In this document: positions 32,537 to 41,648 of the stretch, piece by piece
Layout: each line of letters begins with the position of its first letter
Position numbering within the stretch: the stretch's first letter is position 1
Assembly (NCBI RefSeq): GCF_017052585.1
Contig: NZ_JAFFHZ010000001.1
Coordinates: 5,208,001-5,272,000, forward strand
DNA: 64,000 nucleotides
Reading direction: 5' to 3'
Origin: Paenibacillus apiarius
Lineage (GTDB): Bacteria > Bacillota > Bacilli > Paenibacillales > Paenibacillaceae
Made by a program: the position numbers and the translations under genes
The notes under the pieces: model-generated
Told to the model about the DNA's origin: nothing
What the model saw: only the letters and a program-made list of their open reading frames with translations
The model's database searches: none

Positions 32537-33625
32537 GCAAAAGAATCATGTTCACGGGAGGCGGCTCTGCCGGTCATGTTGCCGTAAATCTTGTTCTCAT
32601 TCCCACATGTATACAGGAGGGATGGGACATTCATTATATAGGCTCCGAGCACGGGGTTGAAAGACAGCTTGTGGCTGAGTTCGAGCAGGTTCATTATCAT
32701 GCCATCTCAACCGGGAAGCTGAGAAGATATTTTACTTGGGCCAATGTCACTGATGTATTTAAGATTATTCGGGGCGTGTTTCAAGCTTGCGTTTTGATGA
32801 AAAAGCTGAAGCTCGATCTTATTTTTTCTCAGGGCGGTTTTGTGGCGGTTCCGGCCGTACTCGGGGCAAAATGGAACGGTTGCAGCGCTCCTTCACGAAT
32901 CGGATGTTTATCCCGGACTTGCCAATAGGATTTCACTGCCGTTTGCCGCAACCATGTGCCACAACCTTTGCGGAAACGCAGAACTATGTCCGTCCGGGCA
33001 ACACGATACCTGTCGGTGCCATCACAAAGGAGGCGCTGAAGATGGGCAATCGCGAGCGCGGGCTTGCTGCCTGCCATTTCAGCGACAAGCAGCCTGCGCT
33101 GCTCATTATGGGAGGGAGTCAAGGAGCGCAACGGATTAATAACCTTGTTAGGAGCGTGCTGAGGGAATTATTGGCGCACTTTCAAGTGATTCATATTTGC
33201 GGCAAAGGAAAAACGGATGCATCCATCGCAGATCAAGGTTATAAGCAATTTGAATATGTGAGCGCTGGTTTGCCGGATCTTTTGGCAGCGGCCGATGTCG
33301 TCGTGTCGCGCGCAGGCTCGAATTCCATCCATGAATTGCTTATGCTGCATAAGCCGATGCTGCTCATCCCGCATGCGAGCGGCGGTGCCCGGACTGGCCA
33401 GATCCTGATGCCGAGAACTTTCAACAGGCTGGGTACGCCAAAATGCTGCTTGAAGCGCATTTGACCGACGAAAATTTTATGGAGAGTCTATTCGATGTAT
33501 ACCAACACCGTGAAGCTTATATAAGGCAGATGAAATCAAGGGATGCCGAAGAAGCTTCAGCCGTGGATACAATCATGGCGTTAATCAGAAAAACGGCAGA
33601 AAAGAGCAGCCGTCATGAGGCATAA
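32533..33625 (+). pseudogene. murG-like glycosyltransferase with several frameshifts
   Basis: The pieces together give one MurG-type GT28 enzyme (UDP-GlcNAc-lipid glycosyltransferase): FTGGGSAGHV at the start, SQGGFVAVPAVLGAKWNG, then in another frame VAALLHESDVYPGLANRI, then IMGGSQGAQRINNLV, SRAGSNSIHELL, and an end LLEAHLTDENF. Frame changes occur near 32879, 32963 and 33405. The chromosome's main murG would be elsewhere, so this was a paralogue paired with the capD-like gene, perhaps for a surface glycan. Both partners are dead. Confidence 0.8.
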
Positions 33626-33698
33626 TATCGAAAAGTGGTTGTTGGTTGCTTTTTTCGCTATAGTGATTATACTCTTCTTTTACGGGAAAACACGGTAG
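33615..33698 (+). CDS. Very small membrane protein, 27 aa
   Basis: ATG 33615 overlaps the end of the murG-like frame. The product is a single hydrophobic helix (WLLVAFFAIVIILFFYG) with a charged front and KTR at the end. It may be a true microprotein coupled to the preceding gene, but there is no separate ribosome site. Confidence 0.4.
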   Translation: MRHNIEKWLLVAFFAIVIILFFYGKTR

Positions 33699-33738
33699 TG
33701 AAGATCCGATTCTTAATCCAAAAGGAGCGGGCTTAATA

Positions 33739-34311
33739 ATGAAATTGCTTCAATTTGCCCAAGAAAATTGTCCTTTGCATCTTAGAAAGCAGATTATAGG
33801 GTTAATGCGGCAGCAGTGGCCTCAAGCATTCGAAGGCAAGGGGGAGAATATAGATTGGCCGGAGAATCCGGGAACTCATCCAACATCGTTTGTATTGGTC
33901 GAGAACGATATCGTGATTAGTCATGTTGCCGTCCCATGGAAATACATTACACATGGGGGAGTGACGTACAAAGCCTACGGCCTAAGCGAGGTCATGACCA
34001 ATCCTCCTTACCGCCATCGAGGATTCGGGGTAAAGCTTGTAAAAGAAGCAGCTTCATATATAGAAGAAAATGAACCGGATATCGGCATATTTACTTGTGA
34101 ACCTTCTTTAGTCAGCTTTTACACGCAAGGCGGATGGGAATATCAAAAAAATACATGCCTTGTTGGCGGCACACGCAGCAAGCCTTTCCGCAGCGATTCT
34201 TTAGGGTTGTCTACGATGATCCGTTTTTTCTCGGATAAAGCGCAAAATAATCGTAGCGCTTTTGATGGAACAGACGTTTATCTGGAGTTAGGTGAAGAGA
34301 TGCTATGGTAG
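33739..34311 (+). CDS. GNAT-family N-acetyltransferase
   Basis: 190 residues with the GNAT fold. The acetyl-CoA loop is seen in PPYRHRGFGVKLVKEA (about 94-109), preceded by the beta4 strand YGLSEVMTNP. SFYTQGGWEY is the typical end motif before the last strand. The substrate is unknown; the layout resembles acyl-CoA transferases of antibiotics or amines. RBS AAGGAG precedes ATG 33739. It stands alone between the decayed glycan genes and a convergent small gene. Confidence 0.8.
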   Translation: MKLLQFAQENCPLHLRKQIIGLMRQQWPQAFEGKGENIDWPENPGTHPTSFVLVENDIVISHVAVPWKYITHGGVTYKAYGLSEVMTNPPYRHRGFGVKLVKEAASYIEENEPDIGIFTCEPSLVSFYTQGGWEYQKNTCLVGGTRSKPFRSDSLGLSTMIRFFSDKAQNNRSAFDGTDVYLELGEEMLW

Positions 34312-34553
34312 GCTGTGCCGGGGCAAGCCGAAGCCGGATCCGCACCACAGCATGTATAAAGTAAAGGCAGTCAAAACGTATGTGAACGAGTGCCCCTCAC
34401 TGTGGCTTGGCGCTGCAACATTCTTGTCACATTGTGGAATATGATGGTACAATCAATAAATGAATTGCGAGATAAAATGCGAGCGAGTCAAAGCAGCATA
34501 TGGAGAATGATGCGGGAAATGAGAAGGGCTCAATCGAGCCCGACTGCTATAGA

Positions 34554-34787
34554 TTATGACTTTTTCTTTCTCTTATTTTTGTCCTTGTCATCGCCCTGAT
34601 CGTCTTCTTCTTCCTTGTCTTCCTTCTCTTCGTGGAATTCGACGGCGGAATGTCCGGTAATGTAGTCGAACGGCGTGTAGTTGCTGTCTGGAAGGCCTTT
34701 GCCGGCAATGATCTTGGAAGAGATGATGCCCAGGAGCACCAATATAGGGATAAGCAAGGAGAATATCATTATCGCACCGACGTCCAT
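34554..34787 (-). CDS. Small membrane protein, DUF3951 family
   Basis: 77 residues. One N-terminal helix (IFSLLIPILVLLGIISSKI) is followed by the family segment PDSNYTPFDYITGHSAVEFH and a long acidic-then-basic low-complexity tail (EEKEDKEEEDD, then KNKRKKK). Proteins of this type are short inner-membrane proteins of Bacillales of unknown role. AAGGATG lies 8-10 bases before ATG 34787. Confidence 0.75.
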   Translation of the reverse strand: MDVGAIMIFSLLIPILVLLGIISSKIIAGKGLPDSNYTPFDYITGHSAVEFHEEKEDKEEEDDQGDDKDKNKRKKKS

Positions 34788-34886
34788 ACGGATACATCCT
34801 TTCCTCTCAGTTTGTAGCTAGTACGAACTGGGCTCTTAAATGTTTCAAAAAAATGAGTATTACATAAGAAAAATGGTGAATGACAG

Positions 34887-35369
34887 ATGACGCAGCAGGA
34901 AGTAAAATATGGCATGTACACGATGTGCCTGGTGCAAGACGGCGATCGTGTGCTGTTGATCAATCGCCCCAATGAACGCGGATTTCCCGGTTATTTGGGA
35001 CCTGGAGGGAAGGTGGATTTCCCGGAAAGCTTATCGGAAGGCGCTATTCGAGAAGTGTATGAAGAGACGGGGCTTCGCGTTAAGAACCTGATTTATAAAG
35101 GGCTCGACGAGTACGTTGTCCCGCAAAAAAACTATCGGTACATGGTGTTCAACTATGTAGCAGATTCGTATGAGGGAGAACTGCTGGCCAATCCGCCGGA
35201 GGGCGATCTGCTCTGGGTATCGATCGAAGAAGCGATGGAACTGCCGATGCAGCCTTGGTTCAAGAGACGGTTTCCTTTGTTCTTTGAACAAGGCACATTT
35301 GAAATTTCGGTCGTGTGGGATGAGGATGCCAATGAGCCGATAGAGGAGAGCATTAAAATATTAAAGTAG
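34887..35369 (+). CDS. Nudix hydrolase, MutT / 8-oxo-dGTPase-like
   Basis: 160 residues with a complete Nudix box: GGKVDFPES, then GAIREVYEETGL (G x5 E x7 REVxEE). The start CLVQDGDRVLLINRPNERGF matches the MutT-type subgroup that cleans oxidised nucleotides. The C-terminal part (WDEDANEPIEES) is slightly longer than in plain MutT. It is followed after 23 bp by a small gene, so it is possibly the first of a short operon. Confidence 0.85.
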   Translation: MTQQEVKYGMYTMCLVQDGDRVLLINRPNERGFPGYLGPGGKVDFPESLSEGAIREVYEETGLRVKNLIYKGLDEYVVPQKNYRYMVFNYVADSYEGELLANPPEGDLLWVSIEEAMELPMQPWFKRRFPLFFEQGTFEISVVWDEDANEPIEESIKILK

Positions 35370-35392
35370 ATAAACGATCAGGAGACACCTCT

Positions 35393-35557
35393 ATGCATAT
35401 TTCGATCGTTACATTCGTATTTTCTCTCTTGTTTTGGCGGGATCATCGCCTGAATGACGAATTCTCCGACTGGATTGTCGAGAATCGGGAACGGTTGAAG
35501 CAAGACGGGTTGATGTTAAACGGTATTATCGTAAATCGCATGAAACCAAGTGCATGA
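35393..35557 (+). CDS. Small protein, 54 aa, truncated paralogue of the next gene
   Basis: ATG 35393 follows AGGAG at 9 bases. The segment FSDWIVENRERLKQDG with LMLNGIIVNR matches FEVWLLTNREQFMMSS and ELIYDGIRLD in the next product, so this is a shortened relative without the membrane parts. A short hydrophobic start (IVTFVFSLLFW) is present. The function is unknown. Confidence 0.55.
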   Translation: MHISIVTFVFSLLFWRDHRLNDEFSDWIVENRERLKQDGLMLNGIIVNRMKPSA

Positions 35558-35594
35558 AAGGATTCGACAAACCATATAAACAGGTGATGGACAG

Positions 35595-36113
35595 ATGCAC
35601 AAATTATTGCTTTTCATATGTTTCCTCTTCCTGCTTGGTTTAGGCAACAGCATATATCGGCAAGATATGAGCAATGCGATATTCCAGATCGTTATCGCAA
35701 TTATCCTATTTCTATTATATGTAATCTTTCGCCGGAATGCCCGGAAAAAGGCTGATTTTGAAGTCTGGCTCCTGACCAATCGGGAACAGTTCATGATGTC
35801 CTCCGAGCTCATTTATGATGGCATTCGGCTCGACAAGGATTCGGAACTCGTCCAGTATGAAGTTTGTTTTTCGTTCGGTCTTATTAGCATACGGAGCAAA
35901 ACCCGCCATTACGTGAAGGGCTACCACTATACGCCGCTCTTGAATTTGATGTTTACGGCGTACACGTTCCTCTTCGGCTGGTGGGCCTTGCCATTTGGCC
36001 CTATTTATACATTGCGATCCATCGGATATAATCTGTTTTCCAAGCCGAAGCTGCTGCACACGGTGGTGGGGGAACTGGCTCTGGCCCAGACGGCGGAATC
36101 AAAGGATACATAG
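35595..36113 (+). CDS. Membrane protein of unknown function, 172 aa
   Basis: Two helices at the front (FICFLFLLGLGNSIY and IFQIVIAIILFLLYVIF), a soluble middle (about 50-115) with FEVWLLTNREQF, and one or two helices at the end (LMFTAYTFLFGWWALPFG). The middle shares a motif with the short protein before it. Not a family I can name. A terminator follows at 36129. Confidence 0.65.
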   Translation: MHKLLLFICFLFLLGLGNSIYRQDMSNAIFQIVIAIILFLLYVIFRRNARKKADFEVWLLTNREQFMMSSELIYDGIRLDKDSELVQYEVCFSFGLISIRSKTRHYVKGYHYTPLLNLMFTAYTFLFGWWALPFGPIYTLRSIGYNLFSKPKLLHTVVGELALAQTAESKDT

Positions 36114-36128
36114 GTTGCAACACAGAAG

Positions 36129-36153
36129 CGAGCCGGGACTAGGCTCGTTTTTT
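36129..36153 (+). terminator. Terminator after the membrane protein gene
   Basis: CGAGCC (36129-36134) and GGCTCG (36142-36147) around a 7-base loop, then T6. Confidence 0.8.
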
Positions 36154-36644
36154 ATTTGCGCGCAGGCAGGAATGGCAGCAGCCCCCCCTGCCTTGGAAAC
36201 GGCAATATGGTTGCAGGCCTCTATAGAAGAGTCCTTAGTTCCATTCACCCTTACGGTCAGGAACGATTACGAGCAGGTGTAATAATTGGGGGACATCATT
36301 CTGCAGGTTGCCGTTTGGCAGCTAATAAAGTAGGCGAGGATCCGTTTCAACCCTGGTACCCTGGTCTTATACTCATACCCTAAATGGAATAGGGAGGGAT
36401 GAAAGTATGGCAAGCAACGGATCGCTTTGCAGGCAGTACGGCCATTCGCAATCAAGGAATCAAAGTTACTTCTATACACAACGAATGGCTATTCGAGCGC
36501 CCTCGTTTGATTTATGTCAACATCGAAGCGGTTGAAAAATCGCTTGTTTTCGCAAGAAAAGTCAGGAGAGCGCTTGATGTTATTTAATGAAGGGAATTCT
36601 GTAGATAAGATTGAAGTTTAAGGCTCCACCAACATTAACTATGT
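36154..36644. other. Mostly gene-free stretch with a doubtful short frame
   Basis: About 490 bp. GGGAGGG near 36390 precedes two overlapping short frames, one of 62 codons (ATG 36399, ending FARKVRRALDVI) and one of 42 codons in another frame with the better spacing. Neither product resembles anything known. I see no other structure. Confidence 0.3.
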
Positions 36645-36670
36645 AACGTCTGGGAAACCAGGCGTTTTTT
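36645..36670 (+). terminator. Rho-independent terminator
   Basis: AACGTCTGG (36645-36653) pairs with CCAGGCGTT (36658-36666, one G-U) around GAAA, then a T run. Confidence 0.8.
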
Positions 36671-36825
36671 GTTTTTGGGAAGAAAATCGCCCTGCCCAAT
36701 GATGACGGACAGACCGGAATTCGTTCATTCATCTTCAGGACTTCCTCAGCTCCTTCCAGGTCTGCCCTTCCTGCGCCCACCGATTTACTTTTGGCGTAAT
36801 TTACAGTTTTCTTTCATTTAGCCCT

Positions 36826-36853
36826 TTGATCAGGCTGCATTATTAAGTAAGAT
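36826..36853 (+). promoter_or_regulatory. Probable promoter
   Basis: TTGATC (36826-36831), 16-bp spacer, TAAGAT (36848-36853), about 32 bp before the next start codon. Confidence 0.45.
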
Positions 36854-36884
36854 ATGGAATAGAGGCTGGGAATAGGAGGCAATG

Positions 36885-37427
36885 ATGAAAAAAACGATGT
36901 GGTTAGCCGTGCTCCTCCTTCTTACAAATGCAGGCTGGGGGATATTCTATGCTTATCAGCAGGGACAACAGGGACATCACGACAACAAAGGGACAGACAT
37001 CTATACGTTAGCAGGCAACGGTGTCAATTGGCGGGTGGACAATTATCGAATTGTAGTGACTCCCGATAACATACAACGGGGCAATGCCAGCTTGACTTAC
37101 TTGGGCAAAGCAGACGACGTTGCCGACAGCGACTATTTTTCGGTCCATTTTTATGAACCTGATCCGAAGTTCGGATATCAGACAGTGTTAAGTAAAAGCG
37201 CAAGCTCGCAGGGCGGTACAGTGAGTATGCTTGTCAATGTGAACAAGATAGGGACTATTACGGGGCCTTATGAGTACGGTGAAACAGCGAAGTCGAAGCA
37301 AGATTATGAGAATACGTACGTTGAAATGATCTGGAAGGATAATGACGGAAAGAAAAACAAGGAAACGATTCAGCTGCAGCTCGTCGATCATCTTGATGTG
37401 AGCCGCATGGGAGCCGCAGCGGAGTAG
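36885..37427 (+). CDS. Exported or membrane-anchored protein, 180 aa
   Basis: An N-terminal signal anchor (TMWLAVLLLLTNAGWGIFYAY) is followed by a glycine/histidine-rich spacer (GQQGHHDNKG) and a beta-rich domain of about 135 residues (WRVDNYRIVVTPDN, GNASLTYLGKADD, YVEMIWKDNDGKK). The likely start is the second of two ATGs, five bases after AGGAGG. No family recognised; a cell-surface lipocalin-like or stress protein is possible. A promoter-like pair lies just upstream. Confidence 0.65.
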   Translation: MKKTMWLAVLLLLTNAGWGIFYAYQQGQQGHHDNKGTDIYTLAGNGVNWRVDNYRIVVTPDNIQRGNASLTYLGKADDVADSDYFSVHFYEPDPKFGYQTVLSKSASSQGGTVSMLVNVNKIGTITGPYEYGETAKSKQDYENTYVEMIWKDNDGKKNKETIQLQLVDHLDVSRMGAAAE

Positions 37428-37496
37428 ACTGCTTATGTTTACCAATGGATCTGACTTCGGCTGCATAGATATAATATTGCATACAAGAGGTGAACA

Positions 37497-38189
37497 ATGA
37501 TGGAGAGTGAGGCATTTAAGACGCTGCGAGGAATAGGAAAGAAACCGGTGAAAGCACAGATAGGCGGATTCCGTCCGGAGGATGGCAGACGGAGCTGGTT
37601 TGGCGGACATTTTTACATAGATGCAGAATCGGGATGGCCTAGGGATGAAGATGGCTATATGATTCCCGTACTGCAAGCGTATGTGCCTGAAATACCCGGC
37701 GGTATAGAAGGCGTGGGAAAGTCCGGCATGATTCAAGTATTTCTGAACAGGAAGCAGTTGCCGCTCGAGCCCGCGAAGAACGGAGACGGATGGAAGCTGA
37801 TCGAGCATCGATCCGTGGACGGATTGCAGTTGGTTGACACGCCGGAAGAGGCGAGAGGATTAAGGGAATTTCAGATGAAATGGCACTTGTCCGAAGAATG
37901 TGATTATCCGTGCTGGGAAGAGGCGTGGGATTACGCCGATTTGACGGAGGTTAATGAGGATGACGAATTAAGCGACCAATTCTTTGATGAATTCACGCGC
38001 TATACGTTTACTAAAATCGGCGGTTATCCATCCTACATCCAATCTCCGGTCTCGCTCGCAGACTGCCAATTCGTCATGCAGATCGCATCCGAGGAGAAAC
38101 CGCGCTTCATGATCGGTGACAATGGAAATCTGTATCTTTACAGATCGCGTGTGGACGGCGAGTGGTATATGTACTGGGATTGTTATTAA
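37497..38189 (+). CDS. DUF1963 (YwqG-like) protein
   Basis: 230 residues with family features: SWFGGHFYIDAESGWPRDED near the start, an acidic middle (YADLTEVNEDDELSDQFF) and KIGGYPSYIQSPV near the end, followed by GDNGNLYLYRS. DUF1963 proteins are cytoplasmic and often near immunity or toxin genes, but their role is unknown. RBS GAGGTG lies 5 bases before ATG 37497. It is a single gene followed by a Nudix gene 54 bp later. Confidence 0.8.
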   Translation: MMESEAFKTLRGIGKKPVKAQIGGFRPEDGRRSWFGGHFYIDAESGWPRDEDGYMIPVLQAYVPEIPGGIEGVGKSGMIQVFLNRKQLPLEPAKNGDGWKLIEHRSVDGLQLVDTPEEARGLREFQMKWHLSEECDYPCWEEAWDYADLTEVNEDDELSDQFFDEFTRYTFTKIGGYPSYIQSPVSLADCQFVMQIASEEKPRFMIGDNGNLYLYRSRVDGEWYMYWDCY

Positions 38190-38243
38190 GGGTGAAGACG
38201 GAATTATTTCATGGTTCGTTATTTATGTAAAGAGAGGGTGGTT

Positions 38244-38624
38244 ATGCTGAGATCTCAAGCTATCATCGTTAGAAACAATAATCAGATTCTGATGGTTAGG
38301 CAGCGTACGGATCGCGGGAAATTGGTATGGAGTTATCCCGGCGGAGGTATCGAGCAAGGAGAAACGCCTGAAGAAGCGTGTATTCGCGAAGTCAAGGAAG
38401 AAACAGGATATGAGATTACACTTCACGAGCGAATGACAGAGGTTAAACATAAGCACACGTACTGGGCGGAGATCATCGGCGGGACGTTATCATTAGATAA
38501 GACGAAGCCATATAATCAAGAAATCGTAGAGGTTGACTGGATTGACTTGCAGGATGAAGCCAAGTTCGATTCCATAACGAAGCAGATCCGTGATATCGTG
38601 ATGCAACGCTTGGCGAAGGAATAG
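38244..38624 (+). CDS. Nudix hydrolase
   Basis: 126 residues with a full Nudix box (GGGIEQGETPEEACIREV then KEETGY). The start QAIIVRNNNQILMVRQRT is the usual first strand. A longer frame begins at ATG 38211, but AGAGAGGG stands 5-6 bases before ATG 38244, which is therefore preferred. The substrate (nucleoside di/triphosphate or sugar nucleotide) cannot be told. Confidence 0.85.
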   Translation: MLRSQAIIVRNNNQILMVRQRTDRGKLVWSYPGGGIEQGETPEEACIREVKEETGYEITLHERMTEVKHKHTYWAEIIGGTLSLDKTKPYNQEIVEVDWIDLQDEAKFDSITKQIRDIVMQRLAKE

Positions 38625-38928
38625 CGGACAATGTCTGATCAAGAGAATTCGTTCCAAGCAATGCATGCAGTGAGATTAGACAGCGCTTTCTCTGGGAGAG
38701 ATCGCAGATAGTCACATGTCGTGAAAGGATTGAACTTGTTGCATCATCCAGCGATTTTAACAAAACCTACACCATGAGGGCGGTGTACAAGTGAAACCAT
38801 AGACGGCATGTTATGTCGTGCCAAATAGGCGGCATGTTCAAGTATTGCTTGATCCATCGAAAAGTGACCTCCACCTGTGGTATTATCCCCTTTAAGCAGA
38901 CACTCAACAAAATGGAAAGGGTATCGAT
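38625..38928. other. Gene-free stretch before the AraC-GH39 gene
   Basis: About 300 bp with no supported gene, terminator or clear promoter. It should hold the promoter of the sugar-use unit. Confidence 0.35.
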
Positions 38929-41424
38929 ATGCGCTATCATTATGAGTTTATCGAGCATCAAGAAGACTTGCCGATTCGGCTGTTTGTCAATAGCGTTGCA
39001 CATATTCCTTTTCATTGGCATAAGGAAATTGAAATTATTTATGTGTTGCAGGGCACCATCACCATCTATTTGGATCAGCGTCCGTACACATTGAAGCAGG
39101 ACGATATTATTGTCGTGAACAGCATGTCCATCCACCAGATCGAGCGCACAAGCCAAGACAATGTGCTGCTGACTCTCCAGTTTAATCCTGACCTTCTGGA
39201 TAATCATACGTTCGTGGAGTGCAACTCTTTGAACCAGACGCCCGGCGACCGCGACCGTTATGATCGGATTCGCCGGTATCTTGCGGAATTGGCATGGGAG
39301 GCAAGCAAGAAGGCGCCAGGCTGCCGGAATTATTCAATGGGCGCGCTTCAACTGCTGGCTGGCCATCTGCTGCGTTATTTCTCGACTGGCTTGAACGAAG
39401 CGTCTCTAGAGAATAACAAGGCATACGATTACAAGCGGCTCAATCGCGTGCTGCAATTCGTCGATCGTAATTATAGCCAGAAAATAACGCTGCAAACAAT
39501 CGCCGATGAGGAGCATCTAAGCTTGCATTACTTCTCCCATTTCTTTAGCGATAAAATCGGCATCCCGTTTCAGAAATATTTGACTTCGGTCCGTTTGGAG
39601 AAGGCGGAAGCCGAGTTGACGGAGTCCGACAAAAGCATAACGCAAATCGCCTTGGACTGCGGTTTTGCGAACGTGAAGCTATTCAACAAATATTTCAAAG
39701 AGAAGTACGATTGCACGCCAAGCGCTTTTCGAGACGCGGCAATAACCGAGACGCCAATCAGTCCGGCGAGGAAGCCGCTCACTTATGCTGAATCGTCAAG
39801 CGGCGATTATTATGAAACCGATACGATACAAGCGATGGAGTCGTTATACCGTTATTTGGAGCGAACTGAAGAGGATACGACTGCCTTTGACAGAAGGAGT
39901 ATCGTTCATGACCGGATTGATATTCAAATACACGCAGACCATTCAGGTCTTCCTTATGAGCAGCATTGGAATCGGGTGACAACCGCCGGCAGGGCCGCTG
40001 AAGGGCTCCGAGCGGATTGGCAGGAGCAATTGCTGGACCTGCAGCGAAGCCTTGCTTTCACCCATATCCGATTCCATGGCATATTCAATGACGAGATGAT
40101 GGTATATAGCGAAACGGAGGACGGCCTGCCTATCTATAACTGGTCTTATGTAGACAAGCTGTATGACTTCTTGTTGCAAGCGGGGTTACGCCCATTCGTG
40201 GAACTGAGCTTCATGCCGACGCTGCTGCGCCGCTCGAACGAGACGATTTTTTGGTGGAAGGGCAATATTTCCCCGCCGGCGGTCCAGAGCAAGTGGGATG
40301 CGCTTGTGCGCGAATTTGTTTGTCATTGCCTGAATCGGTACGGATTGGATGAAGTGAAGAAGTGGTATTTCGAAGTATGGAACGAACCTGATCTGGCAGG
40401 CGTTTGCTGGGCAGGCACGAAGGAGCAGTATTTTGAATTTTACAACTCCACCGCGCGTACGATCAAGTCGGTTTCTGCGGAACTGCGTGTAGGCGGACCT
40501 GCGCTCGGCTACGGCTCGCTGTGGAATGACAGCTGGGCGAAGGATTTTATGGTTTATTGCCGCGACGGGGATGTGCCGATTGACTTTTTTTCGTTTCATG
40601 TGTACTCGGAATATCCGAATCTGAAGGAAGAGGCCAACAGGCTGACGGAGATCATGCCGCCATCCTTCTACCTTGAGAGCATAGAGCGGCTAAGAGCTCA
40701 AATTGGCGAGAACGAAGCGCCGGGCCTTGAGCTGCATATGACAGAGTGGAACTTCTCCCTCTATGACCGCAATTTGGTTCACGATACGATGTTTATGGGA
40801 CCCTTCGTCATTCATCATGCGCTCCGAACGATAGGAACGCTGACGTCAATCGCATTCTGGTCGTTCACTGATGTTTTCGAAGAAAGCCAAGTCCCGCAGC
40901 CGCTGTTCTACGGCGGGTTCGGCTTAATGAATCGCAACGGCTTAAAGAAGCCGAGCTTTTATGCATTCGAGCTGCTGGCCAAGCTGGGAGAGAGACTTGT
41001 CGCTCGCGGGGACGGCTATATCGTAACGAGCCGGAACGACGGAAGCCTGCAGCTATTAATGTACCATTACACGCATGTGGATCAGCTGTTCGCAAGCGGC
41101 GATTGGTCGGGGTTGACGGAAACGAGCAGGTACACTATTTTTGAGGAGAGAGGAAACAGAGCCTATCATCTTAAGCTGGATGGCTTAAGGGGCAATTATA
41201 AGCTGACGAGCTACCGGATTGATCGCGAGCACGGATCCGTGTTCGACGAATGGATTCGGCTGGGTAAGCCGGCTTCTCCGTCGGAGGAAGAAATAGCGTA
41301 TTTACGAAATAAAAGCGGCCCCGAATTGCGGACGGAACAGTTGACCGATGCGCAAAGCTATGAGCAGACCTTTATTATTCCGTCTCATGGCGTCCTGTTG
41401 ATTACATTGGATAAACAATTTTGA
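38929..41424 (+). CDS. AraC-type regulator fused to a GH39 glycoside hydrolase
   Basis: 831 residues in one frame. A cupin sensor (about 15-110, HIPFHWHKEIEIIYVLQGTI) is followed by an AraC DNA-binding domain with two helix-turn-helix units (about 170-268, ITQIALDCGFANVKLFNKYF). After a linker comes a GH39 (beta-xylosidase/iduronidase) domain (about 325-830). The acid/base E486 is in WNEPD (484-488) and the nucleophile E606 is in MTEWN (604-608). No signal peptide, so the glycosidase domain is in the cytosol. It may serve as a sugar-sensing or sugar-trimming module on the regulator. The neighbouring PTS and GH3 genes are the obvious targets. A terminator ends it. Confidence 0.9.
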   Translation: MRYHYEFIEHQEDLPIRLFVNSVAHIPFHWHKEIEIIYVLQGTITIYLDQRPYTLKQDDIIVVNSMSIHQIERTSQDNVLLTLQFNPDLLDNHTFVECNSLNQTPGDRDRYDRIRRYLAELAWEASKKAPGCRNYSMGALQLLAGHLLRYFSTGLNEASLENNKAYDYKRLNRVLQFVDRNYSQKITLQTIADEEHLSLHYFSHFFSDKIGIPFQKYLTSVRLEKAEAELTESDKSITQIALDCGFANVKLFNKYFKEKYDCTPSAFRDAAITETPISPARKPLTYAESSSGDYYETDTIQAMESLYRYLERTEEDTTAFDRRSIVHDRIDIQIHADHSGLPYEQHWNRVTTAGRAAEGLRADWQEQLLDLQRSLAFTHIRFHGIFNDEMMVYSETEDGLPIYNWSYVDKLYDFLLQAGLRPFVELSFMPTLLRRSNETIFWWKGNISPPAVQSKWDALVREFVCHCLNRYGLDEVKKWYFEVWNEPDLAGVCWAGTKEQYFEFYNSTARTIKSVSAELRVGGPALGYGSLWNDSWAKDFMVYCRDGDVPIDFFSFHVYSEYPNLKEEANRLTEIMPPSFYLESIERLRAQIGENEAPGLELHMTEWNFSLYDRNLVHDTMFMGPFVIHHALRTIGTLTSIAFWSFTDVFEESQVPQPLFYGGFGLMNRNGLKKPSFYAFELLAKLGERLVARGDGYIVTSRNDGSLQLLMYHYTHVDQLFASGDWSGLTETSRYTIFEERGNRAYHLKLDGLRGNYKLTSYRIDREHGSVFDEWIRLGKPASPSEEEIAYLRNKSGPELRTEQLTDAQSYEQTFIIPSHGVLLITLDKQF

Positions 41425-41455
41425 TTGTTCATTATATACCACGCGAAGGATGAAG

Positions 41456-41483
41456 CACCTCTAACAGCCAAGAGGTGTTTTTT
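41456..41483 (+). terminator. Terminator after the AraC-GH39 gene
   Basis: CACCTCT (41456-41462) pairs perfectly with AGAGGTG (41471-41477) around an 8-base loop, then T6. Confidence 0.85.
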
Positions 41484-41648
41484 GCTGTATACGTTACTTC
41501 GCGGAGGCCAATCTATATGGTAAGGGGCTTCGATAAGGCAAAAAGTGAACCAACACGCGGCAAATAACAACAAGAAAGCGGTAACAAAAGATTTTATACT
41601 AAACAAGCAATCGAAAAGCGCTAAACAGAACGCAGGGGAGGAAGGATA

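Noticed and set aside
34390-34599. 69-codon plus frame opposite the DUF3951 gene
   Set aside because: Overlaps the clearly coding minus-strand gene; no start signal.
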